From Rhodopirellula sp. (GTDB lineage: Bacteria; Planctomycetota; Planctomycetia; Pirellulales; Pirellulaceae): a stretch of DNA of 60,373 nt. Under the pieces are notes generated by a model. It saw only the letters and a list, made by a program, of their open reading frames with translations, made no database searches and was not told the DNA's origin. A program made the translations under genes and the position numbers. Location of the stretch: the NCBI GenBank assembly GCA_002698965.1, contig PAAT01000035.1, positions 1-60,373 of the forward strand, written 5' to 3'. Shown here piece by piece: positions 1-6,862 of the stretch (position 1 is its first letter; each line of letters opens with the position of its first letter).

Positions 1-2
1 AG

Positions 3-92
3 GTCGAGTGGCATCCAAAATACGGAAGAGAAATTATTGAACATGAAATATTATTAATTCATCCAACATTTGTGAAAAAGGGACAAATATGA
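3..92 (+). CDS. C-terminal fragment of an unknown early protein (cut by left edge)
   Basis: An open frame enters from the left edge and ends at the TGA at 90-92, leaving 29 residues. The stop overlaps the ATG of the next gene (ATGA, 4 bases), the usual spacing in this operon. No domain can be named from so short a tail. The gene starting at 60321 at the other edge is on the same strand, but the two fragments are in different frames if the ends are joined directly. Confidence 0.5.
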   Translation, partial: VEWHPKYGREIIEHEILLIHPTFVKKGQI

Positions 93-322
93 TTATAATG
101 CAGAAAATGTCAGATGAAATTAAATTCCTGCCACTTGCAACAACCGAAGAAGAAGCTATGGCTTCTCTTGCTACTGCAATAAGGCTTTATTCTAAAGAAC
201 TTGAAATGGAGTTATGCCAAGGCGTATTCAATAAAGACAAGGCAGAAAGTTTAATGAACCTTTATAAGGTTGTCCAAAACGAATATAATTTTTTAGCACT
301 AAAGAGAGACACGCTACACTAG
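89..322 (+). CDS. Small acidic hypothetical early protein
   Basis: 77 residues, mostly helical in appearance, with an acidic N-terminal half (a TTEEEAMASLATAIRLYSKE-type amphipathic helix). It overlaps the preceding gene by 4 bases and is followed after 14 bases by the next gene, whose Shine-Dalgarno sequence is GAGGAGAG. There are further in-frame ATGs at 98 and 107, so the start is uncertain. No family recognised; the position suggests early expression. Confidence 0.6.
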   Translation: MIIMQKMSDEIKFLPLATTEEEAMASLATAIRLYSKELEMELCQGVFNKDKAESLMNLYKVVQNEYNFLALKRDTLH

Positions 323-336
323 CGTAGAGGAGAGAT

Positions 337-912
337 ATGTTAGATATAAAGATAACCATTAATGGTGTTACGCCATTGATATGTAATAAATTTACAGATA
401 AAGCAGCCCTTGCTGCAACCACCGGAGTTAGCTCTAACAATAGAGGAGAGCCTTTAACACCACATGAACAAGCTGAAGAGAAGTTATACATGGAAAAAAA
501 GAAAGCATGTATTCCTCAGCCAAACATATTAGCAAGTATTATAGAAGGCGGACGGTTCCATAAAATTAAAAACAGATCGGTAACGACAATGCAAAAATCC
601 ATGATTCCATCTTGTTTTGATATTAAAGGTATTATGTTACCTATTAAAACAAAAGGATGGGAAGTTGATGAGAGGCCCGTAAGGATACCGGCAACAGGAG
701 GTCGTATCTTGGCATATAGACCTAAATTTAACGATTGGCAGTTGGAATTTGACGCAACACTTGATACAGATATTATTTCCGTGAATTTAATGCGGGAGAT
801 TATAGACGACGCAGGGAAAAGAATTGGCTTGGGCGATTACAGACCAGATAGGAAAGGACCATTTGGAAAGTATAAGGTAAATAAATGGCAGGTAAAAAGA
901 AAGCGTTCGTAG
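337..912 (+). CDS. Conserved phage protein of unknown function
   Basis: 191 residues. It opens with a beta-strand-rich segment (DIKITINGVTPLICNKF) and ends with the highly ordered block GLGDYRPDRKGPFGKY followed by a basic tail. I recall this architecture from phage early regions but cannot assign a function. A good Shine-Dalgarno (GGAGAG) precedes the ATG. The 3' end overlaps the next gene by 28 bases, pointing to translational coupling in the early operon. Confidence 0.75.
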   Translation: MLDIKITINGVTPLICNKFTDKAALAATTGVSSNNRGEPLTPHEQAEEKLYMEKKKACIPQPNILASIIEGGRFHKIKNRSVTTMQKSMIPSCFDIKGIMLPIKTKGWEVDERPVRIPATGGRILAYRPKFNDWQLEFDATLDTDIISVNLMREIIDDAGKRIGLGDYRPDRKGPFGKYKVNKWQVKRKRS

Positions 913-1103
913 AGCCAAAAATTATTGAATTAAGAAAAAGAGCATATGATGACATATATAATATTTGGGTTAAGTTAAGATTAGAAGATTGGCCTTATTG
1001 GTCCTGGTACTCAGGTCGATGGGTCTGCATAGGTACAGCGAAAACAAAATCGCTGGCAAGGAAAAAAGCGAAGGAATTTAAATGGGAACAATTAAAGATA
1101 TAA
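885..1103 (+). CDS. Small basic, Trp-rich hypothetical protein
   Basis: 72 residues, Lys/Arg-rich with five tryptophans in the middle (WVKLRLEDWPYWSWYSGRW). Its start lies inside the end of the previous gene (28-base overlap). The composition suggests nucleic-acid or protein binding, but no family is recognised. It is followed by a gene-free GC-rich stretch. Confidence 0.6.
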   Translation: MAGKKKAFVEPKIIELRKRAYDDIYNIWVKLRLEDWPYWSWYSGRWVCIGTAKTKSLARKKAKEFKWEQLKI

Positions 1104-1200
1104 CTGTGCTAGGCGGTGCCCTGCAAATTACGGCAATCCACTGCCCGCCATGGCCACGCATAGCGTTGCACAGCACAGCACGGCAAGGCGAGGTATAAGG
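1104..1200. other. GC-rich non-coding island
   Basis: About 100 bases markedly richer in G and C than the surrounding genes, with short repeats of GCACAGCACAGCACGGCAAGGC type and a GGCGGTGCC / GGCAATCC mix. No start codon with a credible frame lies inside on the plus strand. It sits between two co-directional early genes and could be a structured leader or an imported fragment. Confidence 0.35.
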
Positions 1201-1214
1201 TGGGAGTTTACGCA

Positions 1215-1385
1215 ATGACAGAGGAGGTTAAAGTGAACGATGATGATACAATTGTTGAGGTCAACGATCTTTATATAATGATTAGCAAAAGCGATGGCAC
1301 TAACATGAGACATTATTGGAAAAACGATAAGGATGTATTGTTTGTTCTTAACAGGCTCATTGATATCTACCAGAGGAAAAGATAA
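1215..1385 (+). CDS. Small acidic hypothetical protein
   Basis: 56 residues starting MTEEVKVNDDDT. The ATG at 1215 was preferred over an in-frame GTG at 1200 because GGGAG lies at a workable distance upstream. The stop TAA overlaps the next ATG (TAATG). No family recognised. Confidence 0.55.
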   Translation: MTEEVKVNDDDTIVEVNDLYIMISKSDGTNMRHYWKNDKDVLFVLNRLIDIYQRKR

Positions 1386-1579
1386 TGTTTGCGATAAAAG
1401 TTATAATTAATATGTTAATTTTTTATTTTTTTATTGTTTTTCTCGTGGGTTGCACTGCTCCTAATGATCCAGGCTGCGTTCCAATTCACATTGGCACAGG
1501 CTATGACGAGGATGGAATGACAGAAGCCATATATGTTAATGAAATTGGTTGTCCTCCCGTCTCTGATAATATATACTAA
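1385..1579 (+). CDS. Putative small lipoprotein
   Basis: 64 residues with a hydrophobic N-terminal segment of about 18 residues ending in the lipobox FLVGC (Cys23). The mature part has three more cysteines. Signal peptidase II processing and anchoring in the envelope are expected from the lipobox. Early-expressed phage lipoproteins often block superinfection, but that role is inference from position only. It overlaps the preceding gene by one base. Confidence 0.65.
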   Translation: MFAIKVIINMLIFYFFIVFLVGCTAPNDPGCVPIHIGTGYDEDGMTEAIYVNEIGCPPVSDNIY

Positions 1580-1602
1580 CCGCTTGCAACAAAGGAGTAA
1601 CG

Positions 1603-1827
1603 ATGACAAGGATACATTGGGATAATCAACGCATTGAAAAATTAAAAAAATTATGGGCAGAAGGCAAAACAGCTAAAGAAATAGCTATAATTTTTGGTGA
1701 TATATCAAGAAATTCTGTTATAGGAAAGGTTCATAGATTAGGTTTAACCTCCCACAGACCGCCACATTTAACAAAAATTACCCTACCTACATATAACTTT
1801 ATGAAAAAAGATGCAATATCTAGTTGA
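1603..1827 (+). CDS. GcrA-like DNA-binding protein (N-terminal domain only)
   Basis: 74 residues. Residues 5-50 match the pattern of GcrA, a cell-cycle regulator of alphaproteobacteria: W-x5-IEKLKKLWAEGKTAKEIA, then a second half ending SRNSVIGKVHRLGL. Bacterial GcrA is much longer and its C-terminal part contacts sigma70 RNA polymerase; here that part is reduced to about 25 unrelated residues. In the host family GcrA activates promoters carrying CcrM-methylated GANTC sites. This short version could bind DNA without activating, or bind differently. The Shine-Dalgarno is AAGGAG. The gene is followed by a strong terminator, so it closes the first early unit. Confidence 0.75.
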   Translation: MTRIHWDNQRIEKLKKLWAEGKTAKEIAIIFGDISRNSVIGKVHRLGLTSHRPPHLTKITLPTYNFMKKDAISS

Positions 1828-1862
1828 CGGATAGTTGCGAACATACTAGATATGGGGTGCTC

Positions 1863-1891
1863 CCACGATTATGTATCCCAATATAATTGTG
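1863..1891 (+). other. Imperfect hairpin upstream of terminator
   Basis: CCACGATTAT pairs with ATAATTGTGG around a short loop, with a G-U pair and one mismatch. It lies between the GcrA-like gene and the terminator at 1905. It could be part of a processed 3' end or a small RNA. Confidence 0.3.
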
Positions 1892-1904
1892 GTTCCTTCG
1901 TTGC

Positions 1905-1958
1905 GAGGGCCGGACATCCTTTCCTTCTTTAACAACATAGCCGGCCCTCATTTTTTTT
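1905..1958 (+). terminator. Rho-independent terminator
   Basis: GAGGGCCGG (1905-1913) pairs perfectly with CCGGCCCTC (1941-1949) and is followed by A and eight T. The loop is long (27 bases). It ends the first plus-strand unit; a new promoter follows at 1969. Confidence 0.75.
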
Positions 1959-1968
1959 ACATTACATC

Positions 1969-1997
1969 TTGATTTATTATATGGGAACATATATATA
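1969..1997 (+). promoter_or_regulatory. Promoter with TATGGGA box in spacer
   Basis: TTGATT (1969-1974), 17-base spacer, TATATA (1992-1997). The spacer carries TATGGGA at 1980-1986, the box found at the other promoter-like sites in this window. It drives the gene at 2031, which has AAGGA as ribosome-binding site. Confidence 0.55.
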
Positions 1998-2030
1998 GAT
2001 ATATAAATTAACTAACGAAGGATTTTAATT

Positions 2031-2234
2031 ATGATAAATGAAAATGATTACGAAGAATGTTGGATGACAGAAAACGATCATCTAGCTGAATTAGCTGAAG
2101 AAGAAGAAAGAAGGCAAATTGCTATAGAGTCTAGAACTTGTATGCATTGTGGAGCTGGTTTACCTGAAGACAATGAAGGTCAATGCGGTCCATTTAAATG
2201 TTGGGGTTTAAAGCACGCTGCAAATAATGCTTGA
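2031..2234 (+). CDS. Small acidic protein with a four-Cys zinc-binding pattern
   Basis: 67 residues: an acidic helix (about residues 9-35) followed by CMHCGAGL, then CGPFKCWGLKH, i.e. C-x2-C-x13-C-x4-C, suitable for one structural zinc. First gene behind a promoter with the TATGGGA box. Function unknown; a small regulator or adaptor is possible. Confidence 0.6.
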   Translation: MINENDYEECWMTENDHLAELAEEEERRQIAIESRTCMHCGAGLPEDNEGQCGPFKCWGLKHAANNA

Positions 2235-2289
2235 TTATCTTATTCAATAGTTTATATAATATTCCATAACTTAATAGAGAGGTAAAATT

Positions 2290-2442
2290 ATGCCAGATAA
2301 AGAATCATATAAAAGCGTAGCCCTTAGAGTAGATTTATATTCTAAGTTAAAAAAGGTTGCTGAAAAAGAGAATAGACCAATAGGTCGTGAGCTCGGTGGT
2401 ATTATTGAGAAAAGACATAGCGAAGTCTTTCCCAATGCCTAA
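2290..2442 (+). CDS. Ribbon-helix-helix-like small DNA-binding protein
   Basis: 50 residues: a short strand SYKSVALRVD, then two helices (LYSKLKKVAEKENRPIGRELG). This is the layout of Arc/MetJ-type ribbon-helix-helix dimers that bind operators through the N-terminal strand. GAGAGG precedes the ATG. The end overlaps the next gene by 8 bases. The assignment rests on pattern only. Confidence 0.55.
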   Translation: MPDKESYKSVALRVDLYSKLKKVAEKENRPIGRELGGIIEKRHSEVFPNA

Positions 2443-2776
2443 AGGGCCTACAGACCTTACAAAACTTGCAATAGAAACAAGGAACCTGATAGACAGTCAG
2501 CAAGAAGATTTTTCTATTGGTCAAGTTGCTATCATGAACATAATGATATGTATCAGTCGCTTCATTGAGGAGAGAGGTGAGGCGGCTGGCATTGCATTGT
2601 TACAAGTATGCACGGCAGCTATTGCTAATGGTCAGCAAGAAGTTGATGTTACGGGTGTACCTGGTTTTATGCCAGAAGGCAGTCAAGAGAATGATGTTGT
2701 TTTTGAAATGGAAGATGATCTATTAAGAGAAGACAATGTTGTTTACATGGATTTTAATCAAGACGACGAAAATTAA
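2435..2776 (+). CDS. Acidic hypothetical protein
   Basis: 113 residues from the ATG at 2435, which overlaps the end of the preceding small gene by 8 bases and was preferred to an in-frame GTG at 2387. It has a central helical region (IGQVAIMNIMICISRFIEER) and a strongly acidic C-terminus. No family recognised. It ends convergently with the repressor gene on the other strand. Confidence 0.6.
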   Translation: MPKGPTDLTKLAIETRNLIDSQQEDFSIGQVAIMNIMICISRFIEERGEAAGIALLQVCTAAIANGQQEVDVTGVPGFMPEGSQENDVVFEMEDDLLREDNVVYMDFNQDDEN

Positions 2777-2885
2777 TCCTCCACTAAATAATTTATTTCA
2801 GAATTAATACCACGACGGCGACCGAAAAACACTAGGTTTTGATTTTCGTCAGTTATGTAATTTGAAAAGATAATCAATATGTTTA

Positions 2886-3182
2886 TTAAGAGCGTGACAA
2901 ATAAGAGCCTTCGCTCAGGTAATTTTTGGTTTCGCATGATTGATTGTGAGAATCATCAAAGTCAACGAGCACTCCTTGGTGTTTTAAGGACTTACTAGTC
3001 GGGTAAGTTATTCCCTTACTCTCGAAAACTTTGGCAAGTTTTTTAATAGTCGAATACTTGACATCGGCTCCATTCTCAGCCCTTGATATAGTCGCAGGCG
3101 ATACTCCGGAAAGAGCACATAACTCTCTTGTGGATAACCTTAAAATATTTCGTGAAAATTTTAGTTGACTTGCGGTTATCAT
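2886..3182 (-). CDS. XRE-type helix-turn-helix regulator
   Basis: 98 residues from ATG 3182. Residues 1-70 follow the XRE family: ITASQLKFSRNIL, a helix-turn-helix LSTRELCALSGVSPATISRAENG, then a TIKKLAKVFESKGI helix. An in-frame GTG at 3212 is rejected because it lies upstream of the -10 box. The promoter (3187-3214) puts the transcript start at or within four bases of the ATG, so the mRNA is probably leaderless. It is the only gene on this strand in the early region and faces the operon it could repress. The last 25 residues are not typical of the family. Confidence 0.75.
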   Translation of the reverse strand: MITASQLKFSRNILRLSTRELCALSGVSPATISRAENGADVKYSTIKKLAKVFESKGITYPTSKSLKHQGVLVDFDDSHNQSCETKNYLSEGSYLSRS

Positions 3183-3214
3183 GTGTAGTATAAACTCCCA
3201 TAGTTGTTTCACAA
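3165..3214. promoter_or_regulatory. Divergent overlapping promoters with TATGGGA operator
   Basis: Minus strand: TTGTGA (3209-3214), 16-base spacer, TATACT (3187-3192) for the XRE gene. Plus strand: TTGACT (3165-3170), 18-base spacer, TATAAA (3189-3194) for the gene at 3286. The -10 boxes overlap. TATGGGA (minus, 3196-3202) sits in the repressor promoter spacer and just after the plus -10, so one bound protein could block both. Confidence 0.6.
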
Positions 3215-3285
3215 ACGGAACAATATATAGCGTAAATAAAGTAAAAAGTAAATTAGATAAATAAATTAATTAGCGAGGTAGAGAA

Positions 3286-3777
3286 ATGAAAAATATAGCG
3301 AAAGGGGTTGTGAGTGATTGGGATTCAAAAAACATTGATGACATTGCAAGCGATCCAAAACTTTTAAAAGATTTACATGAGCAAAGTAAATATTTTAAAG
3401 GCGTATCTGAATTTTTCCGTAACTTAGAGAAGAAAACATGCGACCGTAAATACGGGCAGCGTGTTGAATCTCGGCTTAAAGGAGATAATAAGGATACAGG
3501 CACAGTGGTTTTTGACGAAGAAGGTTTTAGTGTCAAAGCTACTGTGAGAAAGGCAGTAACTTGGGAACCGAATACATTGTGGGAAGCACTGGACCAAATA
3601 TCGAAAGAGTTTGGATCAGAAGTCGCAAAAAATATTTCTGATGTTACTGTTAAAATCCCAGAGAATAAGTATAAGGATGCAGAAACTAAAGTCCGTCTTA
3701 TTCTTGACGATGCACGGACAGTTGAGGCTAAAGGTCCTGATTACTATATTAGTATTGAGGAGAAACCTCATGACTAA
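3286..3777 (+). CDS. Hypothetical early protein
   Basis: 163 residues, soluble, mixed alpha/beta, with a dense basic patch near residues 45-65 (RNLEKKTCDRKYGQRVESRL). First gene of the replication unit, behind the divergent repressor-controlled promoter; GAGGTAG is the ribosome-binding site. No family recognised. Confidence 0.7.
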   Translation: MKNIAKGVVSDWDSKNIDDIASDPKLLKDLHEQSKYFKGVSEFFRNLEKKTCDRKYGQRVESRLKGDNKDTGTVVFDEEGFSVKATVRKAVTWEPNTLWEALDQISKEFGSEVAKNISDVTVKIPENKYKDAETKVRLILDDARTVEAKGPDYYISIEEKPHD

Positions 3778-4006
3778 GAAAGATATTGAAAATATTCTTT
3801 CTGCGTTAGGGGAGGCTTTTATTGCGGGTGGTTGTTCTTTTGTTGGTCAAAATAAAATGCAAAAAACTATTGAGGTTGTGCATGTCTTCGACAAAGACAA
3901 ATTTACACCTGGTATACACCTCCCTTCTGTTCGTATCATCATCGAACCAATTAAAGAAGATGATGAAAAAAATTTAATAAACATAAATCAAAATTTAATT
4001 AATTAG
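3770..4006 (+). CDS. Small hypothetical protein
   Basis: 78 residues starting MTKKDIENILSALGEAF. ATG 3770 was chosen because GGAG lies 8 bases upstream and the 8-base overlap with the preceding gene suggests coupling. Central beta-rich part, polar C-terminus. Function unknown. Confidence 0.6.
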   Translation: MTKKDIENILSALGEAFIAGGCSFVGQNKMQKTIEVVHVFDKDKFTPGIHLPSVRIIIEPIKEDDEKNLININQNLIN

Positions 4007-4018
4007 AGAGGTAAAACT

Positions 4019-4891
4019 ATGAAAATAATTAAAGCATCAGAACGACAAAGAGAAGATAAAGGGGCTAAGGTTGTCATCGCCGGTAAAGCGGGTGTTGGTA
4101 AAACTAGTCTTCTTTATACATTGCCAGACGAGGGGACATTATTTATGGACTTTGAAGCTGGCGATTTAGCCCTTGAAAAGAACGGTGGGTGGAAAGGTGA
4201 TACTATCCGTCCTAAGACTTGGCAAGAGGCTAGGGACTTTGCATGTTATTACGGAGGTCCTAACCCAAGTCTTGCAGATGATCAGCCATATTCTCAGGCA
4301 CATTTCGATCATCTTGTTAAGCAACATGGCGATCCAGCAGAGGCAATAAGTAAATATTCAACATTGTTTATTGATTCAATTACTGTTGCGGGCCGTCTAT
4401 GTTTCCGTTGGTGTAAACAACAAGACGAAGTTTATACTGACAAGACCAGAAAGATTAATAACTTTGCAGTTTATGGTCTACATGGTCGTGAAATGATGGA
4501 TTGGCTGACACATTTACAGCATATCCGTAACAAGAATATTATTTTCGTCGGCATACTTGATGAATATCAAGACGAATTTAATCAGACCGTTTATTCTTTA
4601 CAGATTGAAGGGTCAAAAACAGGCAGGGAATTACCAGGCATTGTTGATGAAGTTATTACTATGCACATAAATAAAGATGAGCAGGGTAAAACATGGCGTG
4701 AATTTATATGTCATACTGACAATGAATATAATTATCCAGCTAAAGATAGAAGTGGTCTTCTTAATGCGATTGAAGAGCCTCATCTTGGTAAGTTATTAAC
4801 AAAGTTAATGCCAACTAAGAGCGGTACTGTAACGCAAAAATTTGATCACACAATTCCAACACAAGAAACTAAAAAGAAAGAGGTAGCATAA
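4019..4891 (+). CDS. Sak4-like RecA-fold ATPase (recombinase)
   Basis: 290 residues. The Walker A motif AGKAGVGKTS is at residues 21-30, a Walker B-like strand YSTLFIDSITV near 110, and a third strand NIIFVGILDE further on: the RecA-core layout of phage Sak4/AAA_24 single-strand annealing recombinases. Neighbours fit: an ssDNA-binding-like protein, a RecB-like exonuclease and a primase-helicase follow. The stop overlaps the next ATG by one base. Expected role: strand annealing in recombination-dependent replication. Confidence 0.8.
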   Translation: MKIIKASERQREDKGAKVVIAGKAGVGKTSLLYTLPDEGTLFMDFEAGDLALEKNGGWKGDTIRPKTWQEARDFACYYGGPNPSLADDQPYSQAHFDHLVKQHGDPAEAISKYSTLFIDSITVAGRLCFRWCKQQDEVYTDKTRKINNFAVYGLHGREMMDWLTHLQHIRNKNIIFVGILDEYQDEFNQTVYSLQIEGSKTGRELPGIVDEVITMHINKDEQGKTWREFICHTDNEYNYPAKDRSGLLNAIEEPHLGKLLTKLMPTKSGTVTQKFDHTIPTQETKKKEVA

Positions 4892-5511
4892 TGACACTAG
4901 ATTTTAACACAGCCGAAGAACAGTATGATGGACCATCAACTGATTTTTCACCAATACCAGACGGCACAATTGTTGATACAGTATTAACAATTAAACCAGG
5001 CGGAGCAGGTCCTGACGGAGCGTTGACACAATCACAACGATCTGACGCACAATATCTGCAATGCGAATTTACGGTAACATCAGGAGAGTTTGAAAGAAGA
5101 AAATTCTGGTCAAACTTAACTGTAGCCGGTGGTAGCCTTGATGATAAAGGACAAAGTAAAGCAGGTAATATTTCTAAAAGAACTATTCGTGCTTTATTAG
5201 AGTCTTGTTATGCCATTCAACCGAAGGATATGAGCGAGCCAGCGAAAGCTGCGAGAACATTATCATCTTATATGGACTTAAATAATCTATTAGCAAAAGT
5301 TGAAGTAGGTATAGAAACCTATAACGACAAAGATAACAATAGGTTATCAAGGGTTGTAACTCCTGGCATGCCAGAGTATAAACAACCATTAGGTCCAGAT
5401 GGAACAGTCAAGGCTAGTGCTCCCGCACCATCTACACAGACTGATACACAACCCTCCCCACAACAAGTAACTAGCGATCAGTCTGGGGGCGAGAAACCAG
5501 CTTGGGCTTAG
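4891..5511 (+). CDS. Putative single-stranded-DNA-binding protein
   Basis: 206 residues. The N-terminal 150 residues form a beta-rich domain (YLQCEFTVTSGEFERRKFW) of the type encoded next to Sak4/RecT recombinases in phages; the last 45 residues are a Pro/Ser/Gln/Thr linker ending GEKPAWA. The one-base overlap with the Sak4-like gene supports joint function. The SSB role is inferred from context and architecture. Confidence 0.65.
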   Translation: MTLDFNTAEEQYDGPSTDFSPIPDGTIVDTVLTIKPGGAGPDGALTQSQRSDAQYLQCEFTVTSGEFERRKFWSNLTVAGGSLDDKGQSKAGNISKRTIRALLESCYAIQPKDMSEPAKAARTLSSYMDLNNLLAKVEVGIETYNDKDNNRLSRVVTPGMPEYKQPLGPDGTVKASAPAPSTQTDTQPSPQQVTSDQSGGEKPAWA

Positions 5512-5548
5512 ACAGAAGGTCTTTTCTTCATTGACCTATATTGCAGGC

Positions 5549-5581
5549 TTGTGGAGTGCCTGTCTGTCACAAACTCCACAA
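5549..5581 (+). other. Intergenic hairpin
   Basis: TTGTGGAGT (5549-5557) pairs perfectly with ACTCCACAA (5573-5581) around a 15-base loop. There is no T-run, so this is not a classic terminator; it may be an mRNA processing or stability element just upstream of the gene at 5598. Confidence 0.4.
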
Positions 5582-5597
5582 CCAAGGGTAGTTTATA

Positions 5598-6080
5598 ATG
5601 AATCTAAAAAGGAGAAGGGTCTGTGGGTTATGTTCATATAGTAGGGTTGTGCCTTACATTTTATTTGATAATGTTAATTTTAAGCAGAATGAAGTAGTCG
5701 GTTTTTATGGATGTTATGCTGCAATGAAGCTAATGTCTAAATACAATAAGGAAAAAAGAACAATGTCATATCAAGATTTAGTACCAGAGAGAAAAGCAGT
5801 TGATGACACTATAAAGGATTTAGCTGTAGTACTAGAAGAGATAGGTTGGAGTACTCCACTATCTGCTATTACTAAAGAACAAATACAAAAAATTATTATC
5901 ACAACTTTGAACTCTTATCGAGATCATCTCCATGAACATATTGGTGTTGAGGATAAAAAAGCAGAAGATTTTCTTAATGTTAACGGGGTAGAGATACCAA
6001 CAGAAAGAGGCAAAGTAACAGGTTCTGGTAAAAACAAAAAATACCATGAACCTTTTGATGATGATATACCATGGCTTTAG
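5598..6080 (+). CDS. Conserved phage protein with Cys motif and SSB-type acidic tail
   Basis: 160 residues. The N-terminus has CGLC and a later Cys (FYGCYAAMKLM); the middle is helical (KAVDDTIKDLAVVLEEIGW). The C-terminus EPFDDDIPWL closely resembles the acidic hydrophobic tail with which SSB proteins recruit replication partners. It overlaps the exonuclease gene by 10 bases. I recall this family from phage replication modules but its biochemistry is unknown to me. Confidence 0.65.
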   Translation: MNLKRRRVCGLCSYSRVVPYILFDNVNFKQNEVVGFYGCYAAMKLMSKYNKEKRTMSYQDLVPERKAVDDTIKDLAVVLEEIGWSTPLSAITKEQIQKIIITTLNSYRDHLHEHIGVEDKKAEDFLNVNGVEIPTERGKVTGSGKNKKYHEPFDDDIPWL

Positions 6081-6862
6081 ATTTTAATCCTCCAGAAAAT
6101 AAAGGAGATGTGAGTGAGATTATTACTCCTTTTATAGATAAAGCTCTTGTTGAAGCTAACAAGAGAGAACCGGAAAGAAAATATTTAGGTGCATCATCTC
6201 TTGGCGAACCTTGTAAAAGAAAATTACAATATAGATATATGAAGACTGAAAAGGATGAGGGAAAAGATTTTGACGGAAAGACTTTGAGAATATTTCAAGT
6301 CGGTCATAATTTTGAAGAGCTTGCCGTAGCATGGCTTGTGCAAGCAGGATTTAACTTACTTACACATGATAAACAAGGAAGACAATTTGGCTTTGATACA
6401 GCCGATGGAGAGATACAAGGACATGTCGATGGCATTATTACAGATGGACCTGTCTCTTGGGAATATCCTTTTCTTTGGGAATGTAAATCCGCTAACGATA
6501 GGAAGTTTAAAGAGTTTCAATCAAAAGGCGTAGAGAAAGCAAATGTTGTTTATTACGCTCAGGTTGTTCTGTACCAGGCTTACATGGGCCTAATGGATAA
6601 CCCTGCTCTTTTTACAGTTGTCAACAAAAATACTCAGGAGATATATTTTGAAAAAGTACCGTTTGATGCTAAAGTGGCTCAGCGAGTGTCAGATTCAGCA
6701 GTTAGTATTTTAAAAGCCGTTGAGAACAACGAACTGATGCCTAGGGTTGCGGCGAAGAGTGATAGTTTTTTATGTAAATGGTGTGAGTTTAAAAACAAAT
6801 GTTGGGATAATATAAATGAACGAAGAGAAGAGCATACTGGACTTCAACCCAAGTGGGCGTGA
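6071..6862 (+). CDS. RecB/Cas4-like Fe-S exonuclease
   Basis: 263 residues. PD-(D/E)XK core: GHNFEE (His79), GHVDG (Asp120), LWECKS (Glu137-x-Lys139), then YYAQVVLYQAYMGL. Cys48 in GEPCKRK and Cys235, Cys238 and Cys244 in CKWCEFKNKC form the four-cysteine clasp of Cas4/AddB-type iron-sulphur nucleases. Probable role: end resection feeding the Sak4-like annealase. It overlaps both neighbours (10 and 47 bases), so the replication genes are tightly coupled. Confidence 0.82.
   Translation: MALDFNPPENKGDVSEIITPFIDKALVEANKREPERKYLGASSLGEPCKRKLQYRYMKTEKDEGKDFDGKTLRIFQVGHNFEELAVAWLVQAGFNLLTHDKQGRQFGFDTADGEIQGHVDGIITDGPVSWEYPFLWECKSANDRKFKEFQSKGVEKANVVYYAQVVLYQAYMGLMDNPALFTVVNKNTQEIYFEKVPFDAKVAQRVSDSAVSILKAVENNELMPRVAAKSDSFLCKWCEFKNKCWDNINERREEHTGLQPKWA

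Noticed and set aside
3183..3212. GTG start for the XRE regulator
   Set aside because: It lies upstream of the promoter -10 box (3187-3192), so it would not be in the transcript.
3611..3769. Longer N-terminal extension of the protein at 3770
   Set aside because: The extra residues overlap the preceding gene in another frame and look like shadow sequence; ATG 3770 has a good ribosome-binding site.
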